A stretch of 64,000 bases of DNA from Lentihominibacter hominis (GTDB lineage: Bacteria; Bacillota; Clostridia; Peptostreptococcales; Anaerovoracaceae), in NCBI RefSeq assembly GCF_014385065.1, contig NZ_JACRTA010000002.1, forward strand, positions 434,001-498,000. The letters are read 5' to 3'. Below are positions 1 through 8,860 of the stretch, piece after piece (positions within the stretch are counted from its first letter, which is position 1; the number at the start of each line of letters is the position of its first letter). The position numbers were made by a program, and so were the translations under genes. The notes beneath the pieces were generated by a model that saw only the letters and a program-made list of their open reading frames with translations, was not told the DNA's origin and did not search any database.

Positions 1-24
1 AAACAGGAGGCTTAAAGAAAAGCT

Positions 25-813
25 ATGGATTATGAAATTGCTATGGAAATGCAGAGAATATGTACGGGTGAAAAACGAGAATTGACAAGAGGACAAATCG
101 CAGGTGAAATAATAGATCTTAAAAGCCTGACAAAGGGTCTGAAACCCGAAACTGTAAAAAAATGTGAAGAATATTATGAGAACATGATAGGCAGTGGAGA
201 ACGTAAGCTTTACGATGTGGATATGCTTATGGAGGAGACTGAATCGATAAAAGCTGATTTTGACAGCTTTATGAAGAATCATAAAGCTGATGATGCCTTC
301 AAAAGATTATATGATGATATTGGAGACTTTTTTCAGATTCCTCCGTTCGAGGGGCTCGATAATATAGAGTATGGAGTTCATGAGGTGTGTGTATTTTCTA
401 TTCTTGAGTATTTTACATGGAAAACCCTTTCTAATCACGATCATGAAACATGCCGAGCAGAGTACAGAGAGAGTATAGCAGAAAGAACTTTTGAAGAAGT
501 AGCAGATAAATGGATAGCGGTGTGTGACGATTTACAGAGGAGATATCAGAAGATAGATGGAGATGTGAAAGACCAGTACGGTCTCAAGCTCAAGTTGGCA
601 GGATGCTGTGTTATTGCGGTAACGGCTATAAGGGATCAAGATTCATTTGTTCTTGATATGGCACAGACAGGAGCTTCAGAAAGAGCTAAGGATATTGTGG
701 ACGCCCGCGAAAATGAAACATATAAAGAAGGTGAGAGTATTCTAAATGATAATGTTGTAAAACTCTTTGATTTTGTTTATTCTCAGATCCGTGAAAATAG
801 GAAGATATCGTAA
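25..813 (+). CDS. Hypothetical protein, 262 aa
   Basis: I do not recognise this protein. It is an acidic, charged, apparently soluble and mostly helical protein with no signal peptide. One moderately hydrophobic stretch (about residues 193-203, LAGCCVIAVTAI) is too short and isolated to be a membrane anchor. A GGAGG lies at 6-10, somewhat far from the ATG at 25. The gene ends in a TAATG overlap with the MGMT-like gene, so the two are probably translated together. That coupling is the only hint of a role. The coding call is firm because of length and coupling; the function is unknown. Confidence 0.75.
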   Translation: MDYEIAMEMQRICTGEKRELTRGQIAGEIIDLKSLTKGLKPETVKKCEEYYENMIGSGERKLYDVDMLMEETESIKADFDSFMKNHKADDAFKRLYDDIGDFFQIPPFEGLDNIEYGVHEVCVFSILEYFTWKTLSNHDHETCRAEYRESIAERTFEEVADKWIAVCDDLQRRYQKIDGDVKDQYGLKLKLAGCCVIAVTAIRDQDSFVLDMAQTGASERAKDIVDARENETYKEGESILNDNVVKLFDFVYSQIRENRKIS

Positions 814-1121
814 TGAAGATGCTTTTAGACAAAGATCTCCTTTATGAAATATTATCTGTAGTTGAGGAGATTCCGGAGGGCTGTGTTGCGACTTACGGAC
901 AGATTGCGAGACTTATAGGACGTGAAAAAAATGCTCGCCTTGTAGGAAGGGTTCTTTCAATGTCTGAGTTATATGGGGAATATCCGTGCCATAGGGTGGT
1001 TAATCATGCAGGTCGACTTGTTCCCGGATGGGAGGATCAAAGGGGGCTTTTGATGAAGGAAGGTGTTCCTATGAAGGATCTGAACCATGTAGATATAAAG
1101 AAATGTCTGTGGGAAGAATAA
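813..1121 (+). CDS. MGMT-family DNA repair/base-flipping protein
   Basis: A 102-residue protein equal to the DNA-binding C-terminal domain of O6-alkylguanine-DNA alkyltransferases. The motif VATYGQIARLIG (residues 25-36) is the recognition-helix region, and PCHRVV (about residues 58-63) contains the alkyl-acceptor cysteine. The N-terminal domain of Ogt/AGT is absent, as in the short alkyltransferase-like family. Most such ATL proteins have Trp in place of Cys; here the Cys is kept, so direct alkyl transfer remains possible. Its ATG overlaps the TAA of the upstream gene. A strong terminator follows at 1183-1224. Confidence 0.85.
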   Translation: MKMLLDKDLLYEILSVVEEIPEGCVATYGQIARLIGREKNARLVGRVLSMSELYGEYPCHRVVNHAGRLVPGWEDQRGLLMKEGVPMKDLNHVDIKKCLWEE

Positions 1122-1182
1122 ATATATTCTGTTAAATTAAGATATTATGAAAGTTTCTTGGAAATTATGTGAGATATGTTGA

Positions 1183-1224
1183 CTACTATGTTATTTTGTG
1201 AATAATAACATAGTAGATTTTTTG
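1183..1224 (+). terminator. Intrinsic terminator after MGMT-like gene
   Basis: Perfect 13-bp stem (1183-1195 pairs with 1204-1216), 8-base loop, then a run of T at 1218-1224. It separates the first two genes from the acyltransferase. Confidence 0.85.
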
Positions 1225-1254
1225 TTGTGTAAAAAATGTTAATAGGAGGTATCT

Positions 1255-2397
1255 TTGCAGGTTATATCGTCAGAAGAGACAAAAACAAGAAATCATCTGA
1301 TGGATAATATCAAAGGAATATTGATGATTTCCGTGATAACGGCTCATTATTTGAGAGTAGGAGGGAGCTTTCAGCTGTCGTCTTTTGACGGGACAGTATA
1401 TATCACAGCGTTCTCTTTCATAATGCAGGGCTTTTTATTCTTTTCCGGATATTTTTCCAAAAATCTGCAGAAATGCAGAGACGGAGCTGTGAAAAATTTT
1501 CTTTTACCGTATATAATTATGATGCCATTGATGTTTATAAGCAGGTATATACTTTCAGGCAATGCGGAGCTTAATTTTTTTAAACCATCTTTTGCTTTGT
1601 GGTTTATGCTGGTAATGTTTGTGTATAGGTTTTTTCTTAAGTCGATTTATAAGATTCCATATATTGTACACATAAGTGTATTTTTAATGCTGATCTCTGG
1701 ATGTATTCCGTTTTTAGGTGAAGAATTAGCATTAGGAAGGATATGTTCTTTTTTCTTTTTCTTTATTTTAGGGTATAAATGCGAAGAAAAACACATTGAG
1801 AAAATAAGAGATATACCGAAGGGTATCATGATCATTGTTCTGATATTTCTGGGTGCATTTTCTTTATTTATGGCATATGGTGAAGTCTGGGACACCGAGG
1901 TATGGCAGATGAAAGAATGCTATTTGGCATTTGGGATGAGTAATTTTGAGGGTATATTTGCCAGGTTGGTTTTAGCAGTGACAGCTTTGGGATGGATTAT
2001 GGTATTGATTAATCTTGCGGGAAAAAAAGAAAGTTGGCTTTCCTGTATAGGGAGGAATACCATGACGGTGTATTTGCTGCATATCCCGATAAGGTATATA
2101 ATAGAAAGCACAGGGGTAGCCGGTGAGGGAAATGTTTTGTATCATGGAATATTGGCGGCTGCTGTGGTTCTGTCTGTATATGTTTTGTCAAGACCTGTAC
2201 TTTCCTTATACTATAATAAAATATTGTATTTTTGTTATGATATATTGATAATAGGGGCAGTTGGAAAATGTATGAATCTTATTCACAGAACATATAGGAT
2301 TGCAGTAGAAACAAGAAAAAAGTATAATCTCGGGGAAAATACAGATAGAAGAGAAGGATCGACTCCAGTACGGTATGAAAGAAAAAGTGATTACTGA
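1255..2397 (+). CDS. Acyltransferase 3 family membrane protein
   Basis: A 380-residue polytopic membrane protein with about ten hydrophobic segments. It has the arrangement of the acyltransferase-3 family (OafA/NolL/WecH type): an N-terminal DNIKGILMISVITAHY segment with the family His in the first helix, and a late YLLHIPIRYIIES segment. Family members O-acylate surface sugars or other exported glycans at the cytoplasmic membrane. The TTG start at 1255 is chosen because AGGAGGT lies at 1243-1249 with good spacing. The gene stands alone between two terminators. The substrate cannot be read from sequence. Confidence 0.8.
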   Translation: MQVISSEETKTRNHLMDNIKGILMISVITAHYLRVGGSFQLSSFDGTVYITAFSFIMQGFLFFSGYFSKNLQKCRDGAVKNFLLPYIIMMPLMFISRYILSGNAELNFFKPSFALWFMLVMFVYRFFLKSIYKIPYIVHISVFLMLISGCIPFLGEELALGRICSFFFFFILGYKCEEKHIEKIRDIPKGIMIIVLIFLGAFSLFMAYGEVWDTEVWQMKECYLAFGMSNFEGIFARLVLAVTALGWIMVLINLAGKKESWLSCIGRNTMTVYLLHIPIRYIIESTGVAGEGNVLYHGILAAAVVLSVYVLSRPVLSLYYNKILYFCYDILIIGAVGKCMNLIHRTYRIAVETRKKYNLGENTDRREGSTPVRYERKSDY

Positions 2398-2518
2398 TAA
2401 ATATGGAGTATTTGTCGGATAACAGTAAAAGTGTTTTCAGAACAACATAAATTCAGAAGGATATCCGGCATTATTTTAATATTGCAAATATATTATACAA
2501 ATACAGCAAGTGGATATT

Positions 2519-2548
2519 AAAAAGTCACTATATATAGTTGACTTTTTT
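2519..2548 (+). terminator. Terminator-like hairpin after acyltransferase
   Basis: Inverted repeat AAAAAGTCA (2519-2527) with TGACTTTTTT (2539-2548) and an AT-rich apical stem. Reads as a bidirectional terminator-like structure; its position about 120 bases past the stop is compatible with ending the acyltransferase transcript. Confidence 0.5.
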
Positions 2549-2589
2549 CAGTATTTACTGATAAAATATTATCAACGTAATAAATGAAT

Positions 2590-2712
2590 AAAGATCCGAG
2601 TCCTTATTTCCTTCGCTTTGGCAAAGCATGGAATCAGGAACGTTAGGGTCTGCGTGGAAACACGCATTCCTCCCGCATTTGGAAAGGATAAAGTGCCGGC
2701 TCTGTATAAAAC
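2590..2712 (+). promoter_or_regulatory. Probable Moco riboswitch aptamer
   Basis: This leader RNA lies upstream of a molybdenum-cofactor enzyme. The closing stem pairs GAGTC (2598-2602) with GGCTC (2698-2702). The 3' part, CCTCCCGC followed by GGAAAGG and AAAGTGCC (about 2669-2697), resembles the conserved core of the Moco RNA motif. An intrinsic terminator follows at 2799-2827, just before the gene. Known Moco RNAs control cofactor synthesis and Moco enzymes; placement before a Moco-using enzyme suggests that expression follows cofactor supply. I judged this from motif memory, without a covariance-model score. Confidence 0.6.
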
Positions 2713-2798
2713 CTGAACAAGTGCATATTCGATGCCCTGAAGCAATAGTTTTTAACAGAGCATAAGCTCGATGACATCTGTCTTTAGCATTTTAAAGG

Positions 2799-2830
2799 CC
2801 CTTTTCGCTGTGCGGAAAAGGGTTTTTATT
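2799..2830 (+). terminator. Riboswitch expression-platform terminator
   Basis: CCCTTTTC (2799-2806) pairs with GAAAAGGG (2815-2822), followed by five T. It lies between the putative Moco aptamer and the ribosome site of the aldehyde oxidoreductase. Ligand-controlled transcription termination is therefore plausible. Confidence 0.75.
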
Positions 2831-2903
2831 ATGCGAGAAGTATCGCTCAGGTATTTTGTTGTTGCGTAGTTAAAGTAATGTTGTGAAATCGGAGGCAATT
2901 ATT

Positions 2904-5768
2904 ATGAATTTAAAGAAAATGACCTTGAACATCAACGGCGCTGACCGTATGTTCATCTGTGATCCTGAAAAGGATACACTGGCATCCGTACTTCGTCGTC
3001 TGGGACTGACGGGAACAAAGGTAGGATGCGGCACAGGCGTGTGCGGCGCATGTTCTGTGATATTAGACGGAAAAGTTGTCCGCTCATGTACAAGAAAGAT
3101 AAGCAGGATAGAAGAATACAGTTCTGTTATGACGATTGAAGGTATTGGTACCGCTCTTCACCCTCATCCGCTTCAGTATGCATGGGTAAATTTAGGTGCG
3201 GTTCAGTGTGGTTTCTGTGTTCCGGGATTTATTGTTTCAGCTTATCAGCTTCTGCAGGAAAATCCTGATCCTACGAGAGAAGAAGTTCGTGACTGGTTCC
3301 AGAAGCACAGGAATGTGTGCAGATGTACAGGTTACAAGCAGATAGTGGATGCTGTCATGGAAGCTGCTGCTATCATGCGCGGAGAGAAAACTTTTGAAGA
3401 TATTACATATGATTGGTCAAAAGATATCGAAGAAGGTTTCTATGGAAAGCCTCTCGTAAGACCTAATGCTATGGCGAAAGCATGCGGAGTATGTGATTAT
3501 GGTGATGATATAGAGCTTAAGATGCCGGCTGAAACTCTTCATGCGGTTCTGGTAATGCCAATGAAGACTAACCATGCCAAAATACTGAACATTGATTTCT
3601 CCGAAGCCGAAAAAATGCCGGGAGTTGTTAAAGTCATCACGGCGAAGGATCTGGAAGGCGCAAATAAACTTATGGCATATCAGTTCTCGCCGAGAACAGT
3701 TGAATTCGAGCAGACTCATAAACTTCTCCAGGACGAAAAGATCGTAAGATGGGGAGATCCTGTCGCAATGGTGGTTGCTGATACTAAAGATCATGCAAGA
3801 GAAGCTGCAGGAAAAGTAAAGGTAGAGCTGGAACAGCTTCCTGAATACATGAGTTATCTTGAAGCAGTTAAACCGGATGCGCAGAGGATTCACGCGTCAT
3901 TTGACAATATATACAGTACTCAGCCTGTACTCAAAGGCGATTATGACAATGTAGCCAATATGATAGATAATGCTGAGTATACAGTTGAAGGAAGCTTCTA
4001 TTCATCAAGAGAGCCTCATATGTCCATAGAAGGAGATACAGTTCAGGCATACTATGATGAAGATGGTAAGCTTTGTGTACATTGTAAGACAATGACTCTG
4101 TATTTTGACAGAGATGATATGGCAGAAGCTATCGGAATACCTGTGGAAGATCTTCGTGTAATAGAGAATCCTACAGGCGGTTCATTCGGATGGGCAATGA
4201 ACGCAGCTTCATATGCGTTGGCAGGAGCAGCAACAAAGGTTACGGGTATGCCTGTGGCATTATCAATGACTTATGCTGAATTCATGGCATTCTCCGGTAA
4301 GCGTTCTCCTGCATTCTTTAATGCAAGACTTGCATGTGATGAAAACGGTAAGATTCTGGCAGGCGAATTTGATTCAGGACTTGACAATGGTGCATATCCT
4401 GAAATGGGTGATGATAAGCTTACTAAGATTCTGAGATTCATGTTCTTCCCTTACTATGTTCCTAATGTTGTCGGACTGGCAAGAAGTGCCGTTACTAATC
4501 ACAACTTCGGCGTTCCTTACAGAGGATACGGTGCACCTCAGGCTTATACATGCGGCGAAGCTTTGATAGATATGATGGCTGAAAAGATGGGAATGGATCC
4601 ATTTGAATTCAGATATAAGAATATAGCAAGACCGGGAGATACAAACCTCAACCAGAGAAACTTCCTACAGTATCCAATGGAAGAAATGATGGATACTCTC
4701 AAACCTATTTATGATGAAGCTGTAAAGAGAGCCAAGGAAGAAGACACACCTGAAATCAGAAAGGGTGTAGGTATCGCATGGGGCGGATACAACGTAGGTC
4801 TTGGCGGAGTTGATGAAGCTACTGTAGCTATCGAACTTGTAGGAGACGGCAAATTCAGAAAGTATGATACATGGCAGGATCAGGGACAAGGTGGAGACGC
4901 AGGTTCACTGGTATGTACGTTGGAAGCGCTCAGACCTTACTTCCCGGAAGTTACACCTGATGATGTAAAAGTAATACAGACAGACAGTAAATATTGCCCT
5001 AATACAGGTGAATCAGCAGGTTCAAGATCTCACTTTGCAAACGGTAAAGCATCTATCGTAGCGGCTAAAAACCTGGCAGATGCTATGCGTAAGGAAGACG
5101 GAACTTACAGAACTTATGATGAAATGATAGCGGAAGGCATTCCTACACGATATGACGGACACTGGGTAGCGGCAGATGAATGGGATTACTTCGATTTTCT
5201 GGATCCTAATGATGGAAGCGGCGAACCTACTTATGCTTATACTTATGCTCTGTATCTGGCAGAAGTTTCTGTGGAGACAGCTACAGGAAAGACTACAGTT
5301 GATAAGATGACTTGCGTTGACTGGGTAGGTAAAGTAGGTAACATTCAGTCTGTAAACGGTCAGGCGTTCGGCGGTATGTCTCATTCTATAGGATTTGCTC
5401 TTTCCGAAAACTATGAGGATGTCAGAAAAGATACTAATATGCTGAGAGCAGGAGTGCCTTATATCAAGGATATTCCTGATGATATGACGGCTATACATCT
5501 TGACGGATACGATGAAAGAGGACCTTTCGGTTCATCCGGAGCTTCAGAGGCATTCCAGTCATCAGATCATGTAGCTGTAATAAATGCTATTAATAATGCA
5601 TGTGGAGTAAGAATTTATGATCTGCCGGCGTCTCCTGAGAAAGTAAAGGCAGGAATAGACGCTATCGCCAGAGGAGAAGAACCTTCTAAGCCTGGCAAGT
5701 ATTTCCTCGGTTCCGATATGTATGAAGAGCTGGAAAAACTTAAGGCAAATCCATTAAGCTGGGATTAA
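2904..5768 (+). CDS. Molybdenum aldehyde oxidoreductase (Mop/xanthine dehydrogenase family)
   Basis: A 954-residue single-chain enzyme with the domain order of Desulfovibrio Mop. An N-terminal plant-type [2Fe-2S] domain (CGTGVCGAC near residues 42-50) is followed by a second all-helical [2Fe-2S] domain (CGFC near 103-106, CRCTGY near 138-143), then the large molybdopterin domains from about residue 175. The C-terminal GASEA segment supplies the usual active-site Glu. There is no FAD domain, so electrons probably leave through the Fe-S clusters. Family members oxidise aldehydes or related substrates with water as the oxygen donor in the cytoplasm. I chose ATG 2904 because GGAGG at 2890-2894 fits it, rather than the upstream in-frame GTG. 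It is monocistronic, with a Moco riboswitch-like leader. Confidence 0.88.
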   Translation: MNLKKMTLNINGADRMFICDPEKDTLASVLRRLGLTGTKVGCGTGVCGACSVILDGKVVRSCTRKISRIEEYSSVMTIEGIGTALHPHPLQYAWVNLGAVQCGFCVPGFIVSAYQLLQENPDPTREEVRDWFQKHRNVCRCTGYKQIVDAVMEAAAIMRGEKTFEDITYDWSKDIEEGFYGKPLVRPNAMAKACGVCDYGDDIELKMPAETLHAVLVMPMKTNHAKILNIDFSEAEKMPGVVKVITAKDLEGANKLMAYQFSPRTVEFEQTHKLLQDEKIVRWGDPVAMVVADTKDHAREAAGKVKVELEQLPEYMSYLEAVKPDAQRIHASFDNIYSTQPVLKGDYDNVANMIDNAEYTVEGSFYSSREPHMSIEGDTVQAYYDEDGKLCVHCKTMTLYFDRDDMAEAIGIPVEDLRVIENPTGGSFGWAMNAASYALAGAATKVTGMPVALSMTYAEFMAFSGKRSPAFFNARLACDENGKILAGEFDSGLDNGAYPEMGDDKLTKILRFMFFPYYVPNVVGLARSAVTNHNFGVPYRGYGAPQAYTCGEALIDMMAEKMGMDPFEFRYKNIARPGDTNLNQRNFLQYPMEEMMDTLKPIYDEAVKRAKEEDTPEIRKGVGIAWGGYNVGLGGVDEATVAIELVGDGKFRKYDTWQDQGQGGDAGSLVCTLEALRPYFPEVTPDDVKVIQTDSKYCPNTGESAGSRSHFANGKASIVAAKNLADAMRKEDGTYRTYDEMIAEGIPTRYDGHWVAADEWDYFDFLDPNDGSGEPTYAYTYALYLAEVSVETATGKTTVDKMTCVDWVGKVGNIQSVNGQAFGGMSHSIGFALSENYEDVRKDTNMLRAGVPYIKDIPDDMTAIHLDGYDERGPFGSSGASEAFQSSDHVAVINAINNACGVRIYDLPASPEKVKAGIDAIARGEEPSKPGKYFLGSDMYEELEKLKANPLSWD

Positions 5769-5803
5769 TATGCAGAATTGATTTTAAAAAGCAAAGTAAT
5801 GAC

Positions 5804-5836
5804 GATAGACCGCTGATATTCAGTGGTCTATCATTT
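5804..5836 (+). terminator. Intrinsic terminator after aldehyde oxidoreductase
   Basis: A 12-bp stem GATAGACCGCTG (5804-5815) pairs with CAGTGGTCTATC (5821-5832), with one G-U pair. A T-rich tract follows. Confidence 0.75.
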
Positions 5837-5873
5837 TATCATATAGGAATGGCGAGGAAAGGAAAATCAATAT

Positions 5874-6149
5874 ATGACGAGTTTTTATGTCCATATATGT
5901 GAGAAAGGACATGTAAAGACGGATTTCAGAAGGGTAAAAGCGGGGCAAGTGTGCAGTGAATGCGGCTCTTCATTATTGGATTCTTGTCCGGCTTGCGGGC
6001 AGTTGATAAAAAAATGGTATTATTATGGATCAGTTCCCAGAGGGCCAAAAGCAGAAAGCGTTAAGAGGCCGGATTCTTGTACGAGGTGCGGCCGTTTATT
6101 TCCATGGTCTGTCAGAAAACCAAACGGTTTTCAGAACAAAGACAGATGA
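5874..6149 (+). CDS. DUF2321-like zinc-ribbon protein
   Basis: A 91-residue protein with three CxxC pairs: CSEC and CPAC (residues about 30-43) and CTRC (about 70-73). This spacing resembles the DUF2321 family of small predicted zinc-ribbon proteins of unknown role. There is no membrane segment. It is preceded by AGGAAAGGA and follows the terminator of the oxidoreductase, so it starts its own unit. Confidence 0.75.
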   Translation: MTSFYVHICEKGHVKTDFRRVKAGQVCSECGSSLLDSCPACGQLIKKWYYYGSVPRGPKAESVKRPDSCTRCGRLFPWSVRKPNGFQNKDR

Positions 6150-6230
6150 AATAAGACAGTATCTTTACTTTCAAAGTATTGTAAGGTATACTAAATAAAA
6201 AGTAATATCTTAACAGGAGGAGAAGTAAAA

Positions 6231-6563
6231 ATGCAGCAACAGAATAATAATCAGAACATGTATGACAATCAGGGCCCCAACGGGGAGATTCCGGGAAAGA
6301 ACCAGGCGGTGGCATCACTTGTATTAGGTATAATATCAGTTGTTCTCTGGTTTTTTGGCTATTCGGCTATAATTTCTGTAATATTGGGAATTATAGGGCT
6401 GGTTCTTGCATCTAAATCCAAGGAAGCGGGATTTGACGGAGGATTAAGAACCGCAGGGTTTGTGTTATCCATAATAGGAACCATAGGCGGAGCCTTTTTC
6501 TTTATTGCATGCGTTGCATGTGTAGGCATGTTAGGAATCGCGGGTATAGGAGCCGGAATGTGA
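6231..6563 (+). CDS. DUF4190-like small membrane protein
   Basis: A 110-residue protein with a Gln/Asn-rich hydrophilic start (about 25 residues) followed by three hydrophobic segments, including ASLVLGIISVVLWFFG and a glycine-rich C-terminal segment. This is the plan of DUF4190-type membrane proteins, which often carry disordered Q/N/P-rich N-termini. The ribosome site is AACAGGAGGAG. Its TGA overlaps the GTG start of the Lgt-like gene, suggesting one transcript for the three genes 6231-7886. Confidence 0.75.
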   Translation: MQQQNNNQNMYDNQGPNGEIPGKNQAVASLVLGIISVVLWFFGYSAIISVILGIIGLVLASKSKEAGFDGGLRTAGFVLSIIGTIGGAFFFIACVACVGMLGIAGIGAGM

Positions 6564-7372
6564 TATCGGAAATAGTGATATTAGGCAGGGAAATCCCTGT
6601 ATATGGTTTGATTGGAATATTGGGCGTATGCTTAGCACTGGCATATGCCTTATTTTCTTGCAAAAAATTTGCTCTTGATAGAGATGATACTGTATATATT
6701 TTTATTTTCGCAGCGATAGGAGCTGTTATAGGAGCGAAAATCTTGTACCTTATGGTTTCATCGGGAGAGATATATAAGGATATATCGTCGGGAGATATGC
6801 CGCTGACATTGATTTTTATAAAATATGCCAGTGGAGGGATGGTGTTTTACGGAGGGCTTTTAGGAGCGCTGGCAGCCGGCTGGTATACAGCGGGCAGATA
6901 TAAAAAAAATATAATTGATTTTTTGCCGGTGCTGGTGCCTGGATTTGCGCTTGCTCATGGCATAGCCAGACTTGGATGTCTTATGGTTGGCTGCTGTTAT
7001 GGCATAGAGATATCCTGTCCTTTGAGTATCATATATAATTCCTCACAGATTGCGCCTAATAATGTCAGTTTATTTCCTGTTCAGGGAATTGAGTTCGTCG
7101 GTGAAATGATTATTTTTTTTATTCTTGTATATATTTCGAGACGTATTCGTCACAGGATAACGGTTTTATATATTTATATATTGATGTATGCGCCTATGAG
7201 GTTTTGCCTGGAGTTTTTTAGAGGCGACGCAGCAAGAGGGAGTGTTCTGATGTTTTCTGTATCTCAATGGATAAGTTTAATATTGGTAGCGGCGGTTCTT
7301 GTGATGATTTATATTTCACAGAGAAAAGTTCCGGCAGAAAGGAATGTCACAGATGATAAGAAAAGCAGTTAA
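6560..7372 (+). CDS. Prolipoprotein diacylglyceryl transferase-like membrane protein
   Basis: A 270-residue polytopic protein with the fold signature of Lgt: SGGMVFYGGLLGAL (residues about 95-108) and ARLGCLMVGCCYG (about 138-150) match the GGMSFHGG and GRxGNFxNGE regions. The catalytic His of classical Lgt is Tyr here, and the Asn-Gly-Glu element is replaced by Gly-Cys-Cys-Tyr. It is therefore a divergent Lgt-like protein and may not be the housekeeping lipoprotein transferase. The GTG start at 6560 overlaps the upstream stop; no ATG fits. Confidence 0.75.
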   Translation: MISEIVILGREIPVYGLIGILGVCLALAYALFSCKKFALDRDDTVYIFIFAAIGAVIGAKILYLMVSSGEIYKDISSGDMPLTLIFIKYASGGMVFYGGLLGALAAGWYTAGRYKKNIIDFLPVLVPGFALAHGIARLGCLMVGCCYGIEISCPLSIIYNSSQIAPNNVSLFPVQGIEFVGEMIIFFILVYISRRIRHRITVLYIYILMYAPMRFCLEFFRGDAARGSVLMFSVSQWISLILVAAVLVMIYISQRKVPAERNVTDDKKSS

Positions 7373-7886
7373 AGATGATGTAAGTTCTATAGTACGTATA
7401 TATGATGCTATATTGGATAGAGAAGAAGAAGCTGAAGAAAAACTTATAGGATGGGTAAGGGGAATTTATCCTACAGAACAGACAGCCGAAGATGCTTTGC
7501 GTAAAGGAACCTTATTTGTATATGAGGAAAACGGTGAAATAGTAGCGGCAGCTAAGATAGACCAGGAGCAGGTCTGTGAATATGCAGACTGTCATTGGGA
7601 ATTTGATGCTCCTGATAATGAGATAATGGTGATGCATACTCTTGTAGTGGATCCTCAATGTTCAAAAAAGGGTTACGGAAAATCTTTTTTGGATTTTTAT
7701 GAAGAATATGCCGTAAAGAACGGGTGCGGATATCTTCGTATTGACACTAATGAGAAGAATACAGTGGCGCGCAGCATGTATAAAAGGAACGGATACAATG
7801 AAGTTGGCATAGTACCTTGTTCTTTTAATGGTATTAAAGGAGTAAATCTCGTATGCCTTGAAAAGAGAATTCAGTATGACAGGTAG
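7353..7886 (+). CDS. GNAT family N-acetyltransferase
   Basis: About 177 residues with the GNAT acetyl-CoA fold. MHTLVVDPQCSKKGYGKSFLDF (about residues 98-119) is motif A with the pyrophosphate-binding loop, and LRIDTNEKNTVARSMYKRNGY (about 132-152) is motif B. The substrate is unknown. It overlaps the end of the Lgt-like gene. ATG 7353 is preferred over ATG 7344 because AAAGGA at 7338-7343 gives it normal spacing. It converges with the next gene, whose stop codon lies inside this reading frame's end. Confidence 0.8.
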   Translation: MIRKAVKDDVSSIVRIYDAILDREEEAEEKLIGWVRGIYPTEQTAEDALRKGTLFVYEENGEIVAAAKIDQEQVCEYADCHWEFDAPDNEIMVMHTLVVDPQCSKKGYGKSFLDFYEEYAVKNGCGYLRIDTNEKNTVARSMYKRNGYNEVGIVPCSFNGIKGVNLVCLEKRIQYDR

Positions 7887-8698
7887 TCTTTGTCTTTATC
7901 TTTTCTATGAAGAATCAATTTGACTATGACCGAGTCTTTATCTTTATTTTTTACATAAAAGAATCCTAATATGGAAAAGACAAGCGCGCCTATGAAATTT
8001 ACAAGAAGATCCTGCATGGTATCAATGAGGCCGATATCGAGATATCCGCCAAGTGCCAGATCTTTTCCGGAGACAGTAACGTCTTGAATATCCTTGATTA
8101 TTATAGGAATGTTTTCTCCTGAGGAGTTTAAAGATACAGATGATATAGTATGTATAACAGTATCTTTTTGCATATCCAGGTTGAATATCTGATCCATTCC
8201 AAATTCAAAAAATTCCCAGATAACCCCTATTGTCATTGAAAAACAGAAAGCTACGATAGAAGTAAAAAGCGGTGAAAGCTGAAACAGCAATTTATCGCTT
8301 TTGTTTAATAATTGTACAAGAGAAAGTCCTATGGCAGCGGTAAGAAAGCCATTAAGAGTGTGAAGAACGGTATCCCAAAAAGGAAAAATACTATAAAAAT
8401 TACATATTTCCCCTAAAATTTCAGCAGCGAATATGAAAAAAAGTATGGTGATTTCCAACACAGTGGGAACCTCTATACGAAGTGCTACTTGAAAGAAGCT
8501 TGGAATTATGAGAAGAATCAAAGTAAGTACACATAAAAAGGCACTTTCATAACTTCTGTTTAATATTTCAAAGATCATCATACATATGACTAAAAAGCGC
8601 AATATATTGTATATGATGAAGGAGCTTTTATGTTCTCTAAGTTCATGTTTCATTGCCTCATATAATCTGATGGGGAATTTTTCTTTCTTTTTTTTCAT
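7871..8698 (-). CDS. Polytopic membrane protein, function unknown
   Basis: About 275 residues with five to six hydrophobic segments in two groups (N-terminal half, and about residues 235-255), a Lys-rich start and a Lys/Asp-rich tail. The segment GVIWEFFEFGMDQIF and a nearby FPFWDTVLHTLNGF resemble the conserved region of DUF2238/YjdF-type membrane proteins. I infer that kinship only weakly. The ATG at 8698 is chosen because GAGGAG precedes it; an in-frame ATG lies further upstream. It is transcribed against the neighbours on both sides. Confidence 0.65.
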   Translation of the reverse strand: MKKKKEKFPIRLYEAMKHELREHKSSFIIYNILRFLVICMMIFEILNRSYESAFLCVLTLILLIIPSFFQVALRIEVPTVLEITILFFIFAAEILGEICNFYSIFPFWDTVLHTLNGFLTAAIGLSLVQLLNKSDKLLFQLSPLFTSIVAFCFSMTIGVIWEFFEFGMDQIFNLDMQKDTVIHTISSVSLNSSGENIPIIIKDIQDVTVSGKDLALGGYLDIGLIDTMQDLLVNFIGALVFSILGFFYVKNKDKDSVIVKLILHRKDKDKDYLSY

Positions 8699-8860
8699 TG
8701 CTCTCCTCTGTAACGTCGATAGTATCAAATAAAATTCTACACTATTATAACAGGTGATAAAATATAAATCTACTTTTTAGATAATGGAAGTACCGATATG
8801 AAACTTGTAAGCCCATTTCGAATAGTATGTATCATACGTTAAAAACAAAGGAGGGCATAT

